Assembly (NCBI GenBank): GCA_905233165.1
Contig: CAJODL010000001.1
Coordinates: 393,313 to 457,312, forward strand
From: an uncultured Prevotella sp.
GTDB taxonomy: Bacteria; Bacteroidota; Bacteroidia; Bacteroidales; Bacteroidaceae
DNA: 64,000 bases
Direction: 5' to 3'
The notes beneath the pieces were generated by a model. The model had not been told where the DNA came from, did no database searches, and saw only the letters and a program-made list of their open reading frames with translations. The translations under genes and the position numbers were made by a program. Positions 15,441 to 25,475 of the stretch are shown piece after piece. Each line of letters starts with the position of its first letter. Positions within the stretch are counted from its first letter, which is position 1.

Positions 15441-15479
15441 TGACCATTGAGCATTAATTCTTTAACCGCTAACCTTACT
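15429..15479. repeat. Heptanucleotide array spanning the ATPase start codon
   Basis: ACATTGA, GCATTGA, CCATTGA, GCATTAA, TTCTTTA, ACCGCTA. On the minus strand it gives four ATGs spaced 7 bases apart (first bases at 15433, 15440, 15447, 15454); only 15440 is in frame with the ATPase. Confidence 0.88.
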
Positions 15480-15481
15480 CC

Positions 15482-15508
15482 TTCCCCTCGGGGAGGCTGG
15501 GTGGGGGC
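15482..15508. repeat. GC-rich palindromic repeat, copy 2
   Basis: CCCCTCGGGG followed by AGGCTGGGTGGGGG, related to the blocks at 14986-15012 and 48093-48121. It lies in the gap between dgt and the ATPase gene and touches the dgt stop. Confidence 0.7.
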
Positions 15509-16776
15509 TAAACTATCGGCAGTGAGGTACCATTGATTTTCTGGTAGAAATCAAGAGCGAAGACGTCAGTCATGCCAGAGATGAAGTCGAGGACTGCCAT
15601 GATGCGTGTTTCGAGGTCAGGCGAATTGATTTCGTACTGACTGCTGACCCTCATGAGCAGTTGTTTAGAATAGTATCTGTCGGGATGGAGGATTGCCTCC
15701 ACCATCTTTGTCATAAGAGTCTCGATAATGCTATAACCGCCAAGTTCGATATCGAGGACGGACTTGGACTTGTAGATACGCTTGAAGGCTACCTCAGTAC
15801 ATCTTACATAAGCATCGCGTTGACGTGGGCTGATATGTCCGATGAGGCTACCTGTGAAGGTTCCATTCATTATAGCTTCCTCGTTGTCGAGGAAGGCCTT
15901 GACACATTCGTTCTCCAACTTGCCGATGACGCTGGCACGCAGATAGACGACCTGTTCGTTGACGTCGAGTATCTGTTCGCGCTCGATGCGCTCACGGATG
16001 CTTTGCTGTACCTCTGCGTCGAAGAAGTCGTAGAGCAGGGAGAGTGTCTGTTCGTCGGAAAGGATCTTCAGTTTGTGGGCATCCTCGATGTCCATTATCT
16101 CATAGCAGATGTCATCGGCTGCCTCTACGAGATATACCAGCGGGTGTCTGCCTACCATTCCCAGTTCGTCGGCTATCTTTCGGAAGGTCTCTGCCTCGGT
16201 AGAGAAATATCCGAATTTAGGATGTTCCGGAGTAGCTCGTGTGGAAGGGTAGGGGTATTTCACTATACTTGCAAGGGAGGTGTATGTCATGGCGAAGCCA
16301 CCTTCTCGTCTGCCGTTAAAGCGATGGGTCAGCAGGCGAAAGGCATTGGCATTGCCCTCAAAATGGGTGATGTCGCTCCATACCTCCGATGAAACCATAT
16401 CTTTCAGGATATTGCCGGGACCCTCGGTGAAGAATGTCTGGATGGCTTTCTCACCAGAGTGTCCGAATGGCGGATTTCCCATATCGTGCGCCAGACACGC
16501 TGTTGCCACTATGGTGCCAAGACTGTTGCCTCGGTTGATGTCATTGCCTAACGACATTCCCACGGAAGCCACCTCAAGAGAGTGTGTGAGGCGGTTGTGT
16601 ACAAAGACACTGCCTGGAAGCGGAAATACCTGCGTCTTGTTCTGCATCCTGCGGAAAGGTGCAGAGAAGATGAGACGATCGTAGTCGCGTTTGAATTCTG
16701 AGCGATCATCGCGACGTTCCGTATGTCTCAACTCCTGTCCGAGACGCTTTTGCGATATGAGCTGTTCCCAATTCAC
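15508..16776 (-). CDS. dgt: dGTP triphosphohydrolase (dGTPase)
   Basis: 422 residues. Hydrolyses dGTP to deoxyguanosine and triphosphate, in the cytosol. The HD metal site is visible: His in RLTHSLEVASVG (about 64) and HD in CLAHDMGNPPFGHSGE (about 94), with Asp further on in VEAADDICY. The N-terminal RRDDRSEFKRDYDRLIFS is typical of the short Dgt family. ATG overlaps the last four bases of ftsZ, so it is translationally coupled to the end of the dcw cluster. A GC-rich repeat touches its stop. Confidence 0.93.
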   Translation of the reverse strand: MNWEQLISQKRLGQELRHTERRDDRSEFKRDYDRLIFSAPFRRMQNKTQVFPLPGSVFVHNRLTHSLEVASVGMSLGNDINRGNSLGTIVATACLAHDMGNPPFGHSGEKAIQTFFTEGPGNILKDMVSSEVWSDITHFEGNANAFRLLTHRFNGRREGGFAMTYTSLASIVKYPYPSTRATPEHPKFGYFSTEAETFRKIADELGMVGRHPLVYLVEAADDICYEIMDIEDAHKLKILSDEQTLSLLYDFFDAEVQQSIRERIEREQILDVNEQVVYLRASVIGKLENECVKAFLDNEEAIMNGTFTGSLIGHISPRQRDAYVRCTEVAFKRIYKSKSVLDIELGGYSIIETLMTKMVEAILHPDRYYSKQLLMRVSSQYEINSPDLETRIMAVLDFISGMTDVFALDFYQKINGTSLPIV

Positions 16777-18032
16777 ACTGTATAGATATGGTTGTTGAGA
16801 TTTTCGAGTTGTGAACGTGTGCGGTATGCTGTAGGTATATTCTCAACAGCGAGGATGAGATCATCATCATCAAGGTCTTCGTTAGAGAAGACGAAGAGTT
16901 TATGAGCTCTCTTCTTCAGCGAGTTGCTGCCATCGCTGCCATAGTACTTCTCAAGACGCTCCTGCATACGTTGACGACGTTCTGCTTCTTCTGCCTCCTT
17001 AGCAAGCTCCTCTGGTGTCTTCTTGCTACGAACACGGTCGGCGAGGGCTTCGTTGATATCGGCAATACCAAAGCCAGTAGCGAGAATAGTAATCTTGACC
17101 TTCTCACCCAGGGATGGGTCATTGGCAGTACCCCACTTGAGTTCGAAGTCGGGACCGAACTGATCCATGAAGTCGTTGATATCATTCATCTCATCCATCA
17201 TGAGGCCCTTATTCTCTGCATCGTCGCCACGGAAGGAGAGGGAGAGAAGTATCTTCTTGGAATTGAAGATGTCGTTGTCATTGAGCAATGGAGAGTGGAG
17301 GGCGTCGGCAATAGCCTTCTTGACACGTCCGTCACCTTCACCATAACCTGTTGACATGATAGCCACACCACCATCCTTCAGAACGGTCTTAACATCGTTG
17401 AAATCGAGGTTTATTGTACCATGCACGGTGATTATCTCTGCAATACTTTTTGCTGCTACGGAGAGTGTGTCGTCGGCCTTTGCAAAGGCTTCCATCATAG
17501 ACAACTCACCATAGATAGAGCGCAGACGTTCGTTATTTATAACAAGGAGGGCATCGACATTCTTTGCCATCTCCTCCACACCATCGAGGGCCTGATTGAT
17601 TTTGCGAGCACCTTCGAATTTGAAAGGTATAGTCACAATACCTACGGTAAGGATATCGAGAGCCCGGCTTTCGCGTGCTATGACAGGTGCTGCACCAGTT
17701 CCGGTACCACCACCCATGCCGGCTGTGATAAATGCCATGCGAGTGCCGTCGTTGAGCATGTCGCGGATTTGCTCGATACTCTCTTCGGCAGCATTGCGTG
17801 CCCTTTCTGGACGGTTGCCGGCACCAAGGCCTTCCTTACCTAACTGCAGATGGATAGGCACAGGAGAATCGGCCAATGCCTGGGCATCTGTATTACAAAG
17901 AACAAAGGATACATCATGTACTCCTTCGCGATACATGTGGTTTACTGCGTTACCACCACCACCACCAACGCCAATAACTTTGATGATGCTCTTATTCTGG
18001 GTCACAGGACCGAAATCAATAATGTCTGTCAT
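16773..18032 (-). CDS. ftsZ: Cell division protein FtsZ
   Basis: 419 residues. Tubulin-like GTPase forming the division ring. GTP-binding signature GGGTGTGAAP, the nucleotide loop IGVGGGGGNAVNHM, and the T7-loop region NLDFNDVKTVL are all present. After the GTPase core comes a Lys/Glu-rich linker (PEELAKEAEEAERRQ) and the tail ENIPTAYRTRSQLENL, which carries the expected FtsA/ZipA-type contact peptide in a diverged form. It starts 6 bases after ftsA and overlaps dgt. Confidence 0.97.
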   Translation of the reverse strand: MTDIIDFGPVTQNKSIIKVIGVGGGGGNAVNHMYREGVHDVSFVLCNTDAQALADSPVPIHLQLGKEGLGAGNRPERARNAAEESIEQIRDMLNDGTRMAFITAGMGGGTGTGAAPVIARESRALDILTVGIVTIPFKFEGARKINQALDGVEEMAKNVDALLVINNERLRSIYGELSMMEAFAKADDTLSVAAKSIAEIITVHGTINLDFNDVKTVLKDGGVAIMSTGYGEGDGRVKKAIADALHSPLLNDNDIFNSKKILLSLSFRGDDAENKGLMMDEMNDINDFMDQFGPDFELKWGTANDPSLGEKVKITILATGFGIADINEALADRVRSKKTPEELAKEAEEAERRQRMQERLEKYYGSDGSNSLKKRAHKLFVFSNEDLDDDDLILAVENIPTAYRTRSQLENLNNHIYTV

Positions 18033-18038
18033 AGTTGT

Positions 18039-19505
18039 TTATTCTTCTGGGTTAGTGAGTGCTTGAATCCAACGGGAAATCTTATTTCCAAGAGAGTCTT
18101 TTTTCTGCTCTTTCTGCTTCTGTTGTTCTCTGTATTGTCTTATCAGACGATCTTCCTCAGTGGTAGGAACCTCTTCCTTCTTTTCTTCTTTCTTAGGGTC
18201 TTCCTTCTGCTTTATTTCAATATTAGTGCCAGCATTGTCGAAGGTTTGGAATCCTGAGAGAGTAGGCGCCTGCTCTGGAGTCTTCTTCTCTTCCGCTGTA
18301 GATATAGCAGCAGAATCGGTATTGAACATGTCTGTGTTAGCCCTTGGTGCTCCAGCTTCGGCCCAACAGTTCTGGTCACCCTTGACAAGGATGCCAACGA
18401 GAGTGTTTTGAGTGAAAGAGGTTGGTACGATTGGTTGTGGCGTGAAAGCCTCATTACTATCTTTTGCAATGCGTATCTGCTCAATGCTGGTAATCTTGCG
18501 GAAAGCCTGAGTGATATTCTTCAACTGTGCACCACCACCAGTGAGGACAATGCCGCCAAGAAGTTTCTCTGCAAATTCGCCTGGAACCTGATTCCACGCA
18601 TTAGTGATTATCTCATCAACGCGAGCCTCTACAAGGTCGATAACCTTTACGGCAGGAACAGAGATATTAGGTGAGAGATTATATTGTTCGTTGGCATCAA
18701 TCTCGTTTTCTGGAGTGAATGCAGAGGCATATTTTGTCTTAATCTTTTCAGCATCCTGCTCTTCGAGCTGCAGAGAGCAGAGGTCTTTTGTAATGCTATT
18801 GCCACCAATTGGAATTACTGCAACGTGGCGCACTACATTTTTATAATATACAACGACAGTAGTCGTGTCAGCGCCCAAGTCAACGAGCATACATCCGCTG
18901 CGCTTTTCGGTAGGTGTCAGTACTACGTCAGCCAATGCAGTAGGTGCGAGATATATATCTGCTATCTTTATGTCAGCATTAGCGAAACACTTCATTAGAT
19001 TCTGATAGTGGCGTTTCTTCTGCAGGATATTTAGGAAGTTGCCCTCCAGACGTGAGCAAGGTATGCCGACAGGGTCTGTCTGCATGAGGTTGTCAGCGCG
19101 ATATTCCTGTACATGAACATCGAGAACCTCCTTGTCGTTATATTCTGTAGCGCGGTTCTCATCCATCATTTCAACGATGAGTTGCTGTGAAACGATACCA
19201 CCCTCAGTGCCTGGCATGTCGCAGAACAGCAGGTTGTGATGAGAGTGGATAGATTGTCCGCCAATACCGACGAAGACTTGTTTAATGCCAGTCTTTAACT
19301 GAGCGCGAAGGCGCTGGATGATGTTACTGATGGCCTGTGTAGTCTTATCAATGTTATACACTGCACCCTTTCTGATGCATTGGGTTGCATCTTCTTCAGA
19401 AAGAGCAAGAACACTGATAGTCCCATCAGGATTCTTCTTACCTGCAATACCGCGGATTTTTGTTGAACCAAGTTCAATGGCTACAATGAAGTTCTTCGTT
19501 GACAT
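18039..19505 (-). CDS. ftsA: Cell division protein FtsA
   Basis: 488 residues. Actin-like ATPase that anchors FtsZ to the membrane. Opens with VAIELGSTKIRGIAG (phosphate-1 loop), contains DLGADTTTVVVY (phosphate-2) and GGIVLTGGGAQL (adenosine loop). A long low-complexity Lys/Glu/Gln linker (about 415-470) precedes the amphipathic end GNKISRWIQALTN, the membrane-targeting helix. ATG lies 25 bases inside the end of ftsQ. Order ftsQ-ftsA-ftsZ is canonical. Confidence 0.96.
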   Translation of the reverse strand: MSTKNFIVAIELGSTKIRGIAGKKNPDGTISVLALSEEDATQCIRKGAVYNIDKTTQAISNIIQRLRAQLKTGIKQVFVGIGGQSIHSHHNLLFCDMPGTEGGIVSQQLIVEMMDENRATEYNDKEVLDVHVQEYRADNLMQTDPVGIPCSRLEGNFLNILQKKRHYQNLMKCFANADIKIADIYLAPTALADVVLTPTEKRSGCMLVDLGADTTTVVVYYKNVVRHVAVIPIGGNSITKDLCSLQLEEQDAEKIKTKYASAFTPENEIDANEQYNLSPNISVPAVKVIDLVEARVDEIITNAWNQVPGEFAEKLLGGIVLTGGGAQLKNITQAFRKITSIEQIRIAKDSNEAFTPQPIVPTSFTQNTLVGILVKGDQNCWAEAGAPRANTDMFNTDSAAISTAEEKKTPEQAPTLSGFQTFDNAGTNIEIKQKEDPKKEEKKEEVPTTEEDRLIRQYREQQKQKEQKKDSLGNKISRWIQALTNPEE

Positions 19506-20308
19506 ATTATCTGATTATTATATTCAAGATTTATATAGCTATAAAGCGAATTGAGAGTATTAGATGTGTCTCTGGGGACAGCACCATTGAGAGTCTGTGG
19601 CACATAACGATAGAAAAGCTCAAGTCGAGAAAGTTGATGCTTTAGGTAATTATTTAATTCTTCATTTCTTTTGCTGGGGCTAAGCGTATTGTTTATTTTT
19701 GGCATACGCCCGATGTTTACGACATGTTCGGCATTGCGTGGAACCAATTCTACGTGTAGGTCAGGAGTTACGTTTATCTGCTCTATCTCTTTACTCCACA
19801 ACTCGTCCTGCATCAGGTAGCGTGCTATGACACTGATATATTGTGTAGCATATTGCTTGCTGATGTGACCAGTGGCAATCATGAGGTTGCTGATGTATTG
19901 TGAGTTAGGCATTATGCCACCATTGTCATCAATATAGTAATCTTGGTTGTTTTCATTCTTGATGCGTACCAACGGTGTTCGTTGGGTAACGATAATGGTT
20001 GCATGCCCATCCTGAGCAATGCTACACTGAGCCTTGTTTACGAAAGGCATACGCTTCAACTCCTCCTCTATCATGCGTGGATTAGCAATGGTTAGAGGTT
20101 GCCCTAGGGGATAAATGTCATGTTTTTTGAGAAGGCGCTGAATTTCTTGCTGTGTAAGGAAACCATTTGAATTCTCGTCGGCAATCTGGATGGTAACCTT
20201 GTTGCAGCGAGGAGCAAGGGGCGCAACCTTGTTCCATGATGTCATGGCCATTACCAGGTAGGCTCCAATGAAAATGTCGGATAATATGAAGAATATCTTT
20301 TTCATCAA
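19481..20308 (-). CDS. ftsQ: Cell division protein FtsQ/DivIB
   Basis: 275 residues. Bitopic divisome protein: a short cytoplasmic start, one membrane segment (IFFILSDIFIGAYLVMAMTS), then a periplasmic POTRA-like part (VTIQIADENSNGFLTQQEIQ onward) and beta domain (ATIIVTQRTPLVRI, DDNGGIMPNS). It is too diverged to be safe by sequence alone, but topology, length and position between murC and ftsA fit. It overlaps murC by four bases. Confidence 0.9.
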   Translation of the reverse strand: MMKKIFFILSDIFIGAYLVMAMTSWNKVAPLAPRCNKVTIQIADENSNGFLTQQEIQRLLKKHDIYPLGQPLTIANPRMIEEELKRMPFVNKAQCSIAQDGHATIIVTQRTPLVRIKNENNQDYYIDDNGGIMPNSQYISNLMIATGHISKQYATQYISVIARYLMQDELWSKEIEQINVTPDLHVELVPRNAEHVVNIGRMPKINNTLSPSKRNEELNNYLKHQLSRLELFYRYVPQTLNGAVPRDTSNTLNSLYSYINLEYNNQIICQRRTSL

Positions 20309-21666
20309 CGTGTTTCGATGATTTTTGTTATTTCAGGAACGTAGTTGTCAAGATCTCCTGCACCGAGAATTACCAGTACGTCGGTATCGTGAGACTTGAT
20401 GAAATCCAGTACCTCATCCTTCTTTATCATCTGTTTCTTCACACCAGGTGCCAAGCAGTCGTAGATGAGTTGTGAGGTAACACCAGGAATGGGTTGCTCG
20501 CGTGCCGGATAGATGTCGCACAATATCACCTCATCGAGTTGTGAGAGGGCTGCAGCGAAATCCTTGTAGAAGTCGCGAGTGCGGGTGTATAGATGAGGCT
20601 GGAAGATGGCCGTGATGGTGCGATTGTTATACACCTGCTTGAGACTCTTTGCACTCTGATAAATTTCCTTTGGATGATGGGCATAGTCGGAAATCACTAC
20701 ATGCTTATCATTGCGCAAAGCGAAATCAAAACGTCTGTCAACACCTTTGTATGTTTCCATGCCGTAACGCAGTTCATCAGCAGTGCAACCATTGAGTTGA
20801 GCCATTGCCATAGCACCAATACCATTATCAATATTGATAGGAATAGGTTGACCGAGACGTATGTTTCGGACATTTTCAACGGGAGATATGAAGTCGAAGG
20901 TTATTTCACCATTCTCAATCTTTATATTCTCAGCATGGAAATCGCCTTCTTCAACACCATAAGTATATGTTCTTACACCCTTAGCGACCTCAGCCTTCAT
21001 CTCCAATCCTGTGTGTATTATGAGGGCTCCACCTGGCTGAATGAGAGTGGTATAGTGACGGAAAGACTCTAAGTAAGCTTCTTTGGTACCATAGATATCA
21101 AGATGGTCAGGGTCAGATGATGTTATGACAGACATCCAAGGACGCAACCAATGGAAAGAACGATCAAATTCATCGGCTTCAATTACTACGTAATCAGACT
21201 TATCAGAAAGGATATAGTTGGTTCCATAGTTCTTGGAAATGCCTCCGAGAAAAGCGTTACAATCCAGATGAGAGTTGTGCATGATGTGAGCACACATGGT
21301 TGAGGTGGTAGTTTTGCCGTGAGTACCTGCTACGCAAAGTCCTTTATGCTCCTTAGTCAATGTTCCCAATACCTGTGCACGCTTCTGTATGTCAAAGCCC
21401 TGCTTGGTGAAATATTGAAATTCAGTATGTGTTTCTGGAATAGCAGGGGTATAGATCACCAATGTATCCTTGGCGTCACGACACTCTTCGGGGATGAGGT
21501 TTACATTATCTTCAAAATGAATATGCATACCCTCCCTGATAAGTTGGTCAGTGAGTTTTGAAGGCGTTTTGTCGTAACCAGCGACAAACTTGCCCTGTTT
21601 GATGTAGTAACGTGCTATAGCACTCATGCCGATTCCTCCGGCACCTATGAAATATACTGAGTTCAT
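20305..21666 (-). CDS. murC: UDP-N-acetylmuramate--L-alanine ligase
   Basis: 453 residues. Adds L-Ala to UDP-MurNAc in the cytosol. N-terminal Rossmann GAGGIGMSAIARYY, ATP loop GTHGKTTTSTM (about 115), catalytic-domain VVIEADEFDRSF and SDYAHHPKEI are all in place. It abuts murG (stop/start adjacent) and overlaps ftsQ by four bases. Confidence 0.97.
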   Translation of the reverse strand: MNSVYFIGAGGIGMSAIARYYIKQGKFVAGYDKTPSKLTDQLIREGMHIHFEDNVNLIPEECRDAKDTLVIYTPAIPETHTEFQYFTKQGFDIQKRAQVLGTLTKEHKGLCVAGTHGKTTTSTMCAHIMHNSHLDCNAFLGGISKNYGTNYILSDKSDYVVIEADEFDRSFHWLRPWMSVITSSDPDHLDIYGTKEAYLESFRHYTTLIQPGGALIIHTGLEMKAEVAKGVRTYTYGVEEGDFHAENIKIENGEITFDFISPVENVRNIRLGQPIPINIDNGIGAMAMAQLNGCTADELRYGMETYKGVDRRFDFALRNDKHVVISDYAHHPKEIYQSAKSLKQVYNNRTITAIFQPHLYTRTRDFYKDFAAALSQLDEVILCDIYPAREQPIPGVTSQLIYDCLAPGVKKQMIKKDEVLDFIKSHDTDVLVILGAGDLDNYVPEITKIIETR

Positions 21667-22803
21667 TTATTGTTGGATTAACTTTAGACTTTCTTCTGCT
21701 ATGATGTCCGCAGAGTTGTGAATAGCGAGTTTTACTATCTCGTTTTCGAGTTTTTTTATCTGCTCAGAATCTGAAACAAGGGCTATTGCCTGTTCTACCA
21801 ATACCTTTGATGCCTCGTTATCAGCAACAAATACTGCAGCACCCTTGTCGGAGAGTGCGCGAGCATTCTTGGTTTGATGGTCTTCCGCTACATTAGGGGA
21901 GGGGACAAGGACAGCAGCTTTGCCAAGGAGACACAATTCGCTGATGCTAGAAGCACCGGCGCGAGATATGACGATATCTGTAGCCTTGTAAGCTACTGCC
22001 ATGTCAGAAATAAATGGCATAGGATGAACACCTTTTAGAGAGTCTGGGCCAGCTTTGCGGTAGTGATCTGCTGTTATCCTCTCACAGTCCTCGGCATAGA
22101 ATTTTCCAGTCTGCCATATTACCTGAATATTTCTCTCATCAAAACGGGAGATACCATCGGCGATGGCATTGTTTATGGTACGAGCACCAAGAGAACCTCC
22201 TATTACCAATATTGTTGGGATATCAGGTTTGAGTCCCATCTTTATGCGTGCCTCTTCCTTCATCATAGTGTTGTTGAGAAGCGATTGACGCACAGGGTTA
22301 CCTGTCTTTATTATCTTCTCAGCTGGAAAGAAACGTTCCATTCCATCGTACGCAACGCATATTTTCTGAGCCTTTTTGGCAAGAGACTTATTTGTAACAC
22401 CAGCGTAGGAATTCTGCTCCTGTATGAGACATGGTACTCCCATCGCTGCGGCTGCATTCAGAGTAGGAGCTGAAGCATAGCCACCAACACCGATAGCCAC
22501 TTGAGGCTTGAAATCTCTTATTATATCTTTCACCATAGAGCGAGAACGGAAGAAATCAAACATAACACCAATGTTCTTCAGACTCCAAAGAGGACGTATA
22601 AGCCCCCTGACAGGAAGACCTTTTATTTCATATCCAGCCTCAGGAACACGAGTCATTTCCATTCTCCCTTCTGCCCCGACAAAAAGAATCTTTGCATTTG
22701 GACATTTGGCCTTGATAGCATTAGCAATACTGATGGCAGGAAAGATGTGTCCACCTGTGCCACCACCGGAAATTATAACTCGTAGATCTTCGATATAGTT
22801 CAT
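21667..22803 (-). CDS. murG: UDP-GlcNAc:lipid I N-acetylglucosaminyltransferase
   Basis: 378 residues. GT28 enzyme making lipid II at the inner face of the membrane. N-terminal GGGTGGHIFPAISIA loop, IGVGGYASAPTLNAA, IQEQNSYAGVTNK and the UDP-GlcNAc site region SRAGASSISELCLLGKAAVLVPSPNVAEDHQ, of which SISELCLLGKA is the core. Between ftsW (13-base gap) and murC. Confidence 0.97.
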   Translation of the reverse strand: MNYIEDLRVIISGGGTGGHIFPAISIANAIKAKCPNAKILFVGAEGRMEMTRVPEAGYEIKGLPVRGLIRPLWSLKNIGVMFDFFRSRSMVKDIIRDFKPQVAIGVGGYASAPTLNAAAAMGVPCLIQEQNSYAGVTNKSLAKKAQKICVAYDGMERFFPAEKIIKTGNPVRQSLLNNTMMKEEARIKMGLKPDIPTILVIGGSLGARTINNAIADGISRFDERNIQVIWQTGKFYAEDCERITADHYRKAGPDSLKGVHPMPFISDMAVAYKATDIVISRAGASSISELCLLGKAAVLVPSPNVAEDHQTKNARALSDKGAAVFVADNEASKVLVEQAIALVSDSEQIKKLENEIVKLAIHNSADIIAEESLKLIQQ

Positions 22804-22816
22804 AATGATTCTTTAG

Positions 22817-24100
22817 TTATTGGTTAAGAGATGATTCGTCGATTTTCTTTGCTGTTCGGCTGATAGAGAGTATCATACCGATGTAGATACAGTTAATGAT
22901 GGAAGATGTACCACCCTTACTGATAAGAGGTAGTGGTTGTCCGGTAACTGGTGCGAGACCTGTTGCCACCATCATATTGAAAAGAGCCTGCACAACAATA
23001 AGTAGTGCCAAACCCATAGCCAAAAAGGCAGGGAAAGGATTTGCACATCGTCGTGCTATGTATCCAGTTCTGAAAAGAAGGGATATATATAATAAAGCTA
23101 CAAAGGCCGCACCGAGTAGTCCAAGTTCTTCAAAGATGATTGCGTAGATAAAGTCAGAAAATGCAAGAGGCAGGAAGTCACGTTGTACGCTGTTTCCTGG
23201 TCCGACACCTATGATATGAGAGGAGGCAATGGCAATGTTGGCATGACCTACCTGTCCTTTTTTGTCAAGATCATAATCCTCTGGTGCTACATAGGTGTGG
23301 TCCATGAAATCATCAATACGTTGTTTCCAAAGGTCAAGACGATGGAGAATACCACCACGCTTCGGGGAATCTTCAATCTCAACCGATTGAGTACCATTAT
23401 TCGTTGTTGCTACAACCTCTGTAAATTGTTGGTTGCTTTGTGGTTCACCAAGTTGTGACTTTGATTTACCTATGGTGAGAATCAACGTGATGCCGATGAT
23501 AGCGGATATCACGCAGAAAGAGATTATATATCCGATGTGTTTCATAGGAACACGACCAATAATCATCATCATGAAAACAACACCAAGCATTAATGCTGCA
23601 GTGGAGAAGTTCTCAGGAAATATGAGTGCAATGAGTGGCAATGATGTACCAAGGATATATTTTGTTGCATTAGGATGTGCTCCTTCTGGTGTTTGCAGCT
23701 GTGACAGAATATGTGCTGTAGCGAGAATTATTGTTCCCTTGGCTATCTCAGATGGTTGTAATGGGATGATGCCAAACAACTTTATCCAACGTGCTGCGTC
23801 ATTTTCTTTTGTGCCGATTAAGTATACAAGTATAAGTAATATCAACGAGAACGGAACCATGATAGGAGTAGCCAACTTAAAATATCGACAAGGGACATTC
23901 AGCACTCCAATCATGCTAACCACTCCTACAAGGAGAATGATAGTATGATAGGTTGCTGCATACCAATAGTTGCCCGACTTATAACCAAGTCGTGATGAAG
24001 ATGAATAAACTTCCAGCACACTGATGATACACAGTATGAAGAAGATCATCCATATGATGCGGTCTCCCTTAAATATATTCTGAAACTTCTGTAGGTCCAA
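22817..24100 (-). CDS. ftsW: Lipid II polymerase FtsW (SEDS family)
   Basis: 427 residues with about ten membrane segments. SEDS glycosyltransferase that works with FtsI in septal wall synthesis. PLPLISKGGTSSI near the C-terminus and DAARWIKLFGIIPLQPSEIAKG (core WIKLFGIIPLQPSE) are typical. A hydrophilic loop of about 60 residues (KSKSQLGEPQSNQQ onward) holds the long extracellular loop. It starts 14 bases after murD. Confidence 0.95.
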   Translation of the reverse strand: MDLQKFQNIFKGDRIIWMIFFILCIISVLEVYSSSSRLGYKSGNYWYAATYHTIILLVGVVSMIGVLNVPCRYFKLATPIMVPFSLILLILVYLIGTKENDAARWIKLFGIIPLQPSEIAKGTIILATAHILSQLQTPEGAHPNATKYILGTSLPLIALIFPENFSTAALMLGVVFMMMIIGRVPMKHIGYIISFCVISAIIGITLILTIGKSKSQLGEPQSNQQFTEVVATTNNGTQSVEIEDSPKRGGILHRLDLWKQRIDDFMDHTYVAPEDYDLDKKGQVGHANIAIASSHIIGVGPGNSVQRDFLPLAFSDFIYAIIFEELGLLGAAFVALLYISLLFRTGYIARRCANPFPAFLAMGLALLIVVQALFNMMVATGLAPVTGQPLPLISKGGTSSIINCIYIGMILSISRTAKKIDESSLNQ

Positions 24101-24113
24101 TGTCTTATTCTTT

Positions 24114-25475
24114 TTATGCTTGTTGCTTTACTAATGTTTTAAACTGCTCTCCGCGATCTTCCATATTCTTAAACAGGTCGAAAGAAGCGCAACATGGCGA
24201 AAGGAGTACTGTACACCCTTTTTTTGCAAACTTTCTGCATGCTTCCACACATTCTTTCATAGAGTGGGTATCGGCAATGGGTAAGCCAAGAGAATCAAAT
24301 GCAGCATGTAATTTTGAATTGTCAACTCCGAGAAATACCAGGGCACAGCACTTCTCCTTTACGAGATCTGCTATAGTGCTATAGTCATTACCTTTGTCTT
24401 TTCCACCTACTATCAGTATTGTAGGACGGGACATTGCCTCAAGTGCTACGTTGCAAGCATCAACATTTGTGGCTTTGGAATCGTTAATCCATAAGATGTC
24501 ATCCTTATCCGTGACTCTCTCAAGACGATGTTCTACACCTGGGAAATCTTTTAGGCACTGTGCTAATTTCTCCTTCATTTTTTCTTTCTGACCACCGCTT
24601 ATATCCATCTTTGCCATTGCTGCAAGTGTTGCATAATATGCTGCCATCATATTGCGGAGGTTATGCTTGCCTGGAAGCAATGGGTTGGGAAATTCTGACA
24701 TAGCAGAGAGGTCTTCATCGCTGAAAGGTTGAAGGGTAGGGTATCCCATTACAGCATTGCGTGATGATGGGGTAGGTTTTGGGGCATAGCCATCCTGACG
24801 TTTAAGGAGTTCCTTGTCGATATACTCATCGTCAGACCAATAGATAAAGCTATCCTTTGGACCCTGGTTTTGGATGATTCGCATCTTGGAATCGACATAG
24901 TTCTGCATCTTGAAATCGTAGCGGTCGAGATGATCAGGGGTAATGTTCATAAGAACAGATACATCAGCATGGAACTCAAACATATTGTCCAACTGGAAGG
25001 AACTGATTTCAAGAACATACCAATCATGATCATTTGTTGCTACCTGCAGCGCATAGGAACGTCCGATGTTTCCTGCAAGTCCAACATCAACTCCCCATTT
25101 TTTCATTATGTAATAAATCAGGGATGTTGTTGTTGTCTTGCCATTAGATCCTGTAATACATATCGTTTTACCTTTGCTATAGCGTTGTGCGAACTCCAAC
25201 TCTGACAAAATTGGGGTCTCTTTTTTTATAAGAGCTTGGATGATAGGGGCAGAATCGGGTATGCCGGGACTTTTGACCACTTCAGTAGCAGAAAGTATTT
25301 CTGACTCTGTATGCTGGTTCTCTTCCCAACGTATATTGTTTTCGTCGAGGCTTTTCTTGTACTTGGCTTTGATGCTTCCCATATCGGAAACGAAGACATC
25401 ATAGCCCTGTTTCTGCGCAAGTATAGCGGTACCTACGCCACTTTCGCCTGCTCCAAGTATTGCCAACTTTTTCAT
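24114..25475 (-). CDS. murD: UDP-N-acetylmuramoyl-L-alanine--D-glutamate ligase
   Basis: 453 residues. Adds D-Glu to UDP-MurNAc-L-Ala. ATP loop GSNGKTTTTSLIYY, MNITPDHLDRYDF and the C-terminal INDSKATNVDACNVAL and SPCCASFD motifs are visible. Its ATG overlaps the last base of mraY. Confidence 0.97.
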   Translation of the reverse strand: MKKLAILGAGESGVGTAILAQKQGYDVFVSDMGSIKAKYKKSLDENNIRWEENQHTESEILSATEVVKSPGIPDSAPIIQALIKKETPILSELEFAQRYSKGKTICITGSNGKTTTTSLIYYIMKKWGVDVGLAGNIGRSYALQVATNDHDWYVLEISSFQLDNMFEFHADVSVLMNITPDHLDRYDFKMQNYVDSKMRIIQNQGPKDSFIYWSDDEYIDKELLKRQDGYAPKPTPSSRNAVMGYPTLQPFSDEDLSAMSEFPNPLLPGKHNLRNMMAAYYATLAAMAKMDISGGQKEKMKEKLAQCLKDFPGVEHRLERVTDKDDILWINDSKATNVDACNVALEAMSRPTILIVGGKDKGNDYSTIADLVKEKCCALVFLGVDNSKLHAAFDSLGLPIADTHSMKECVEACRKFAKKGCTVLLSPCCASFDLFKNMEDRGEQFKTLVKQQA

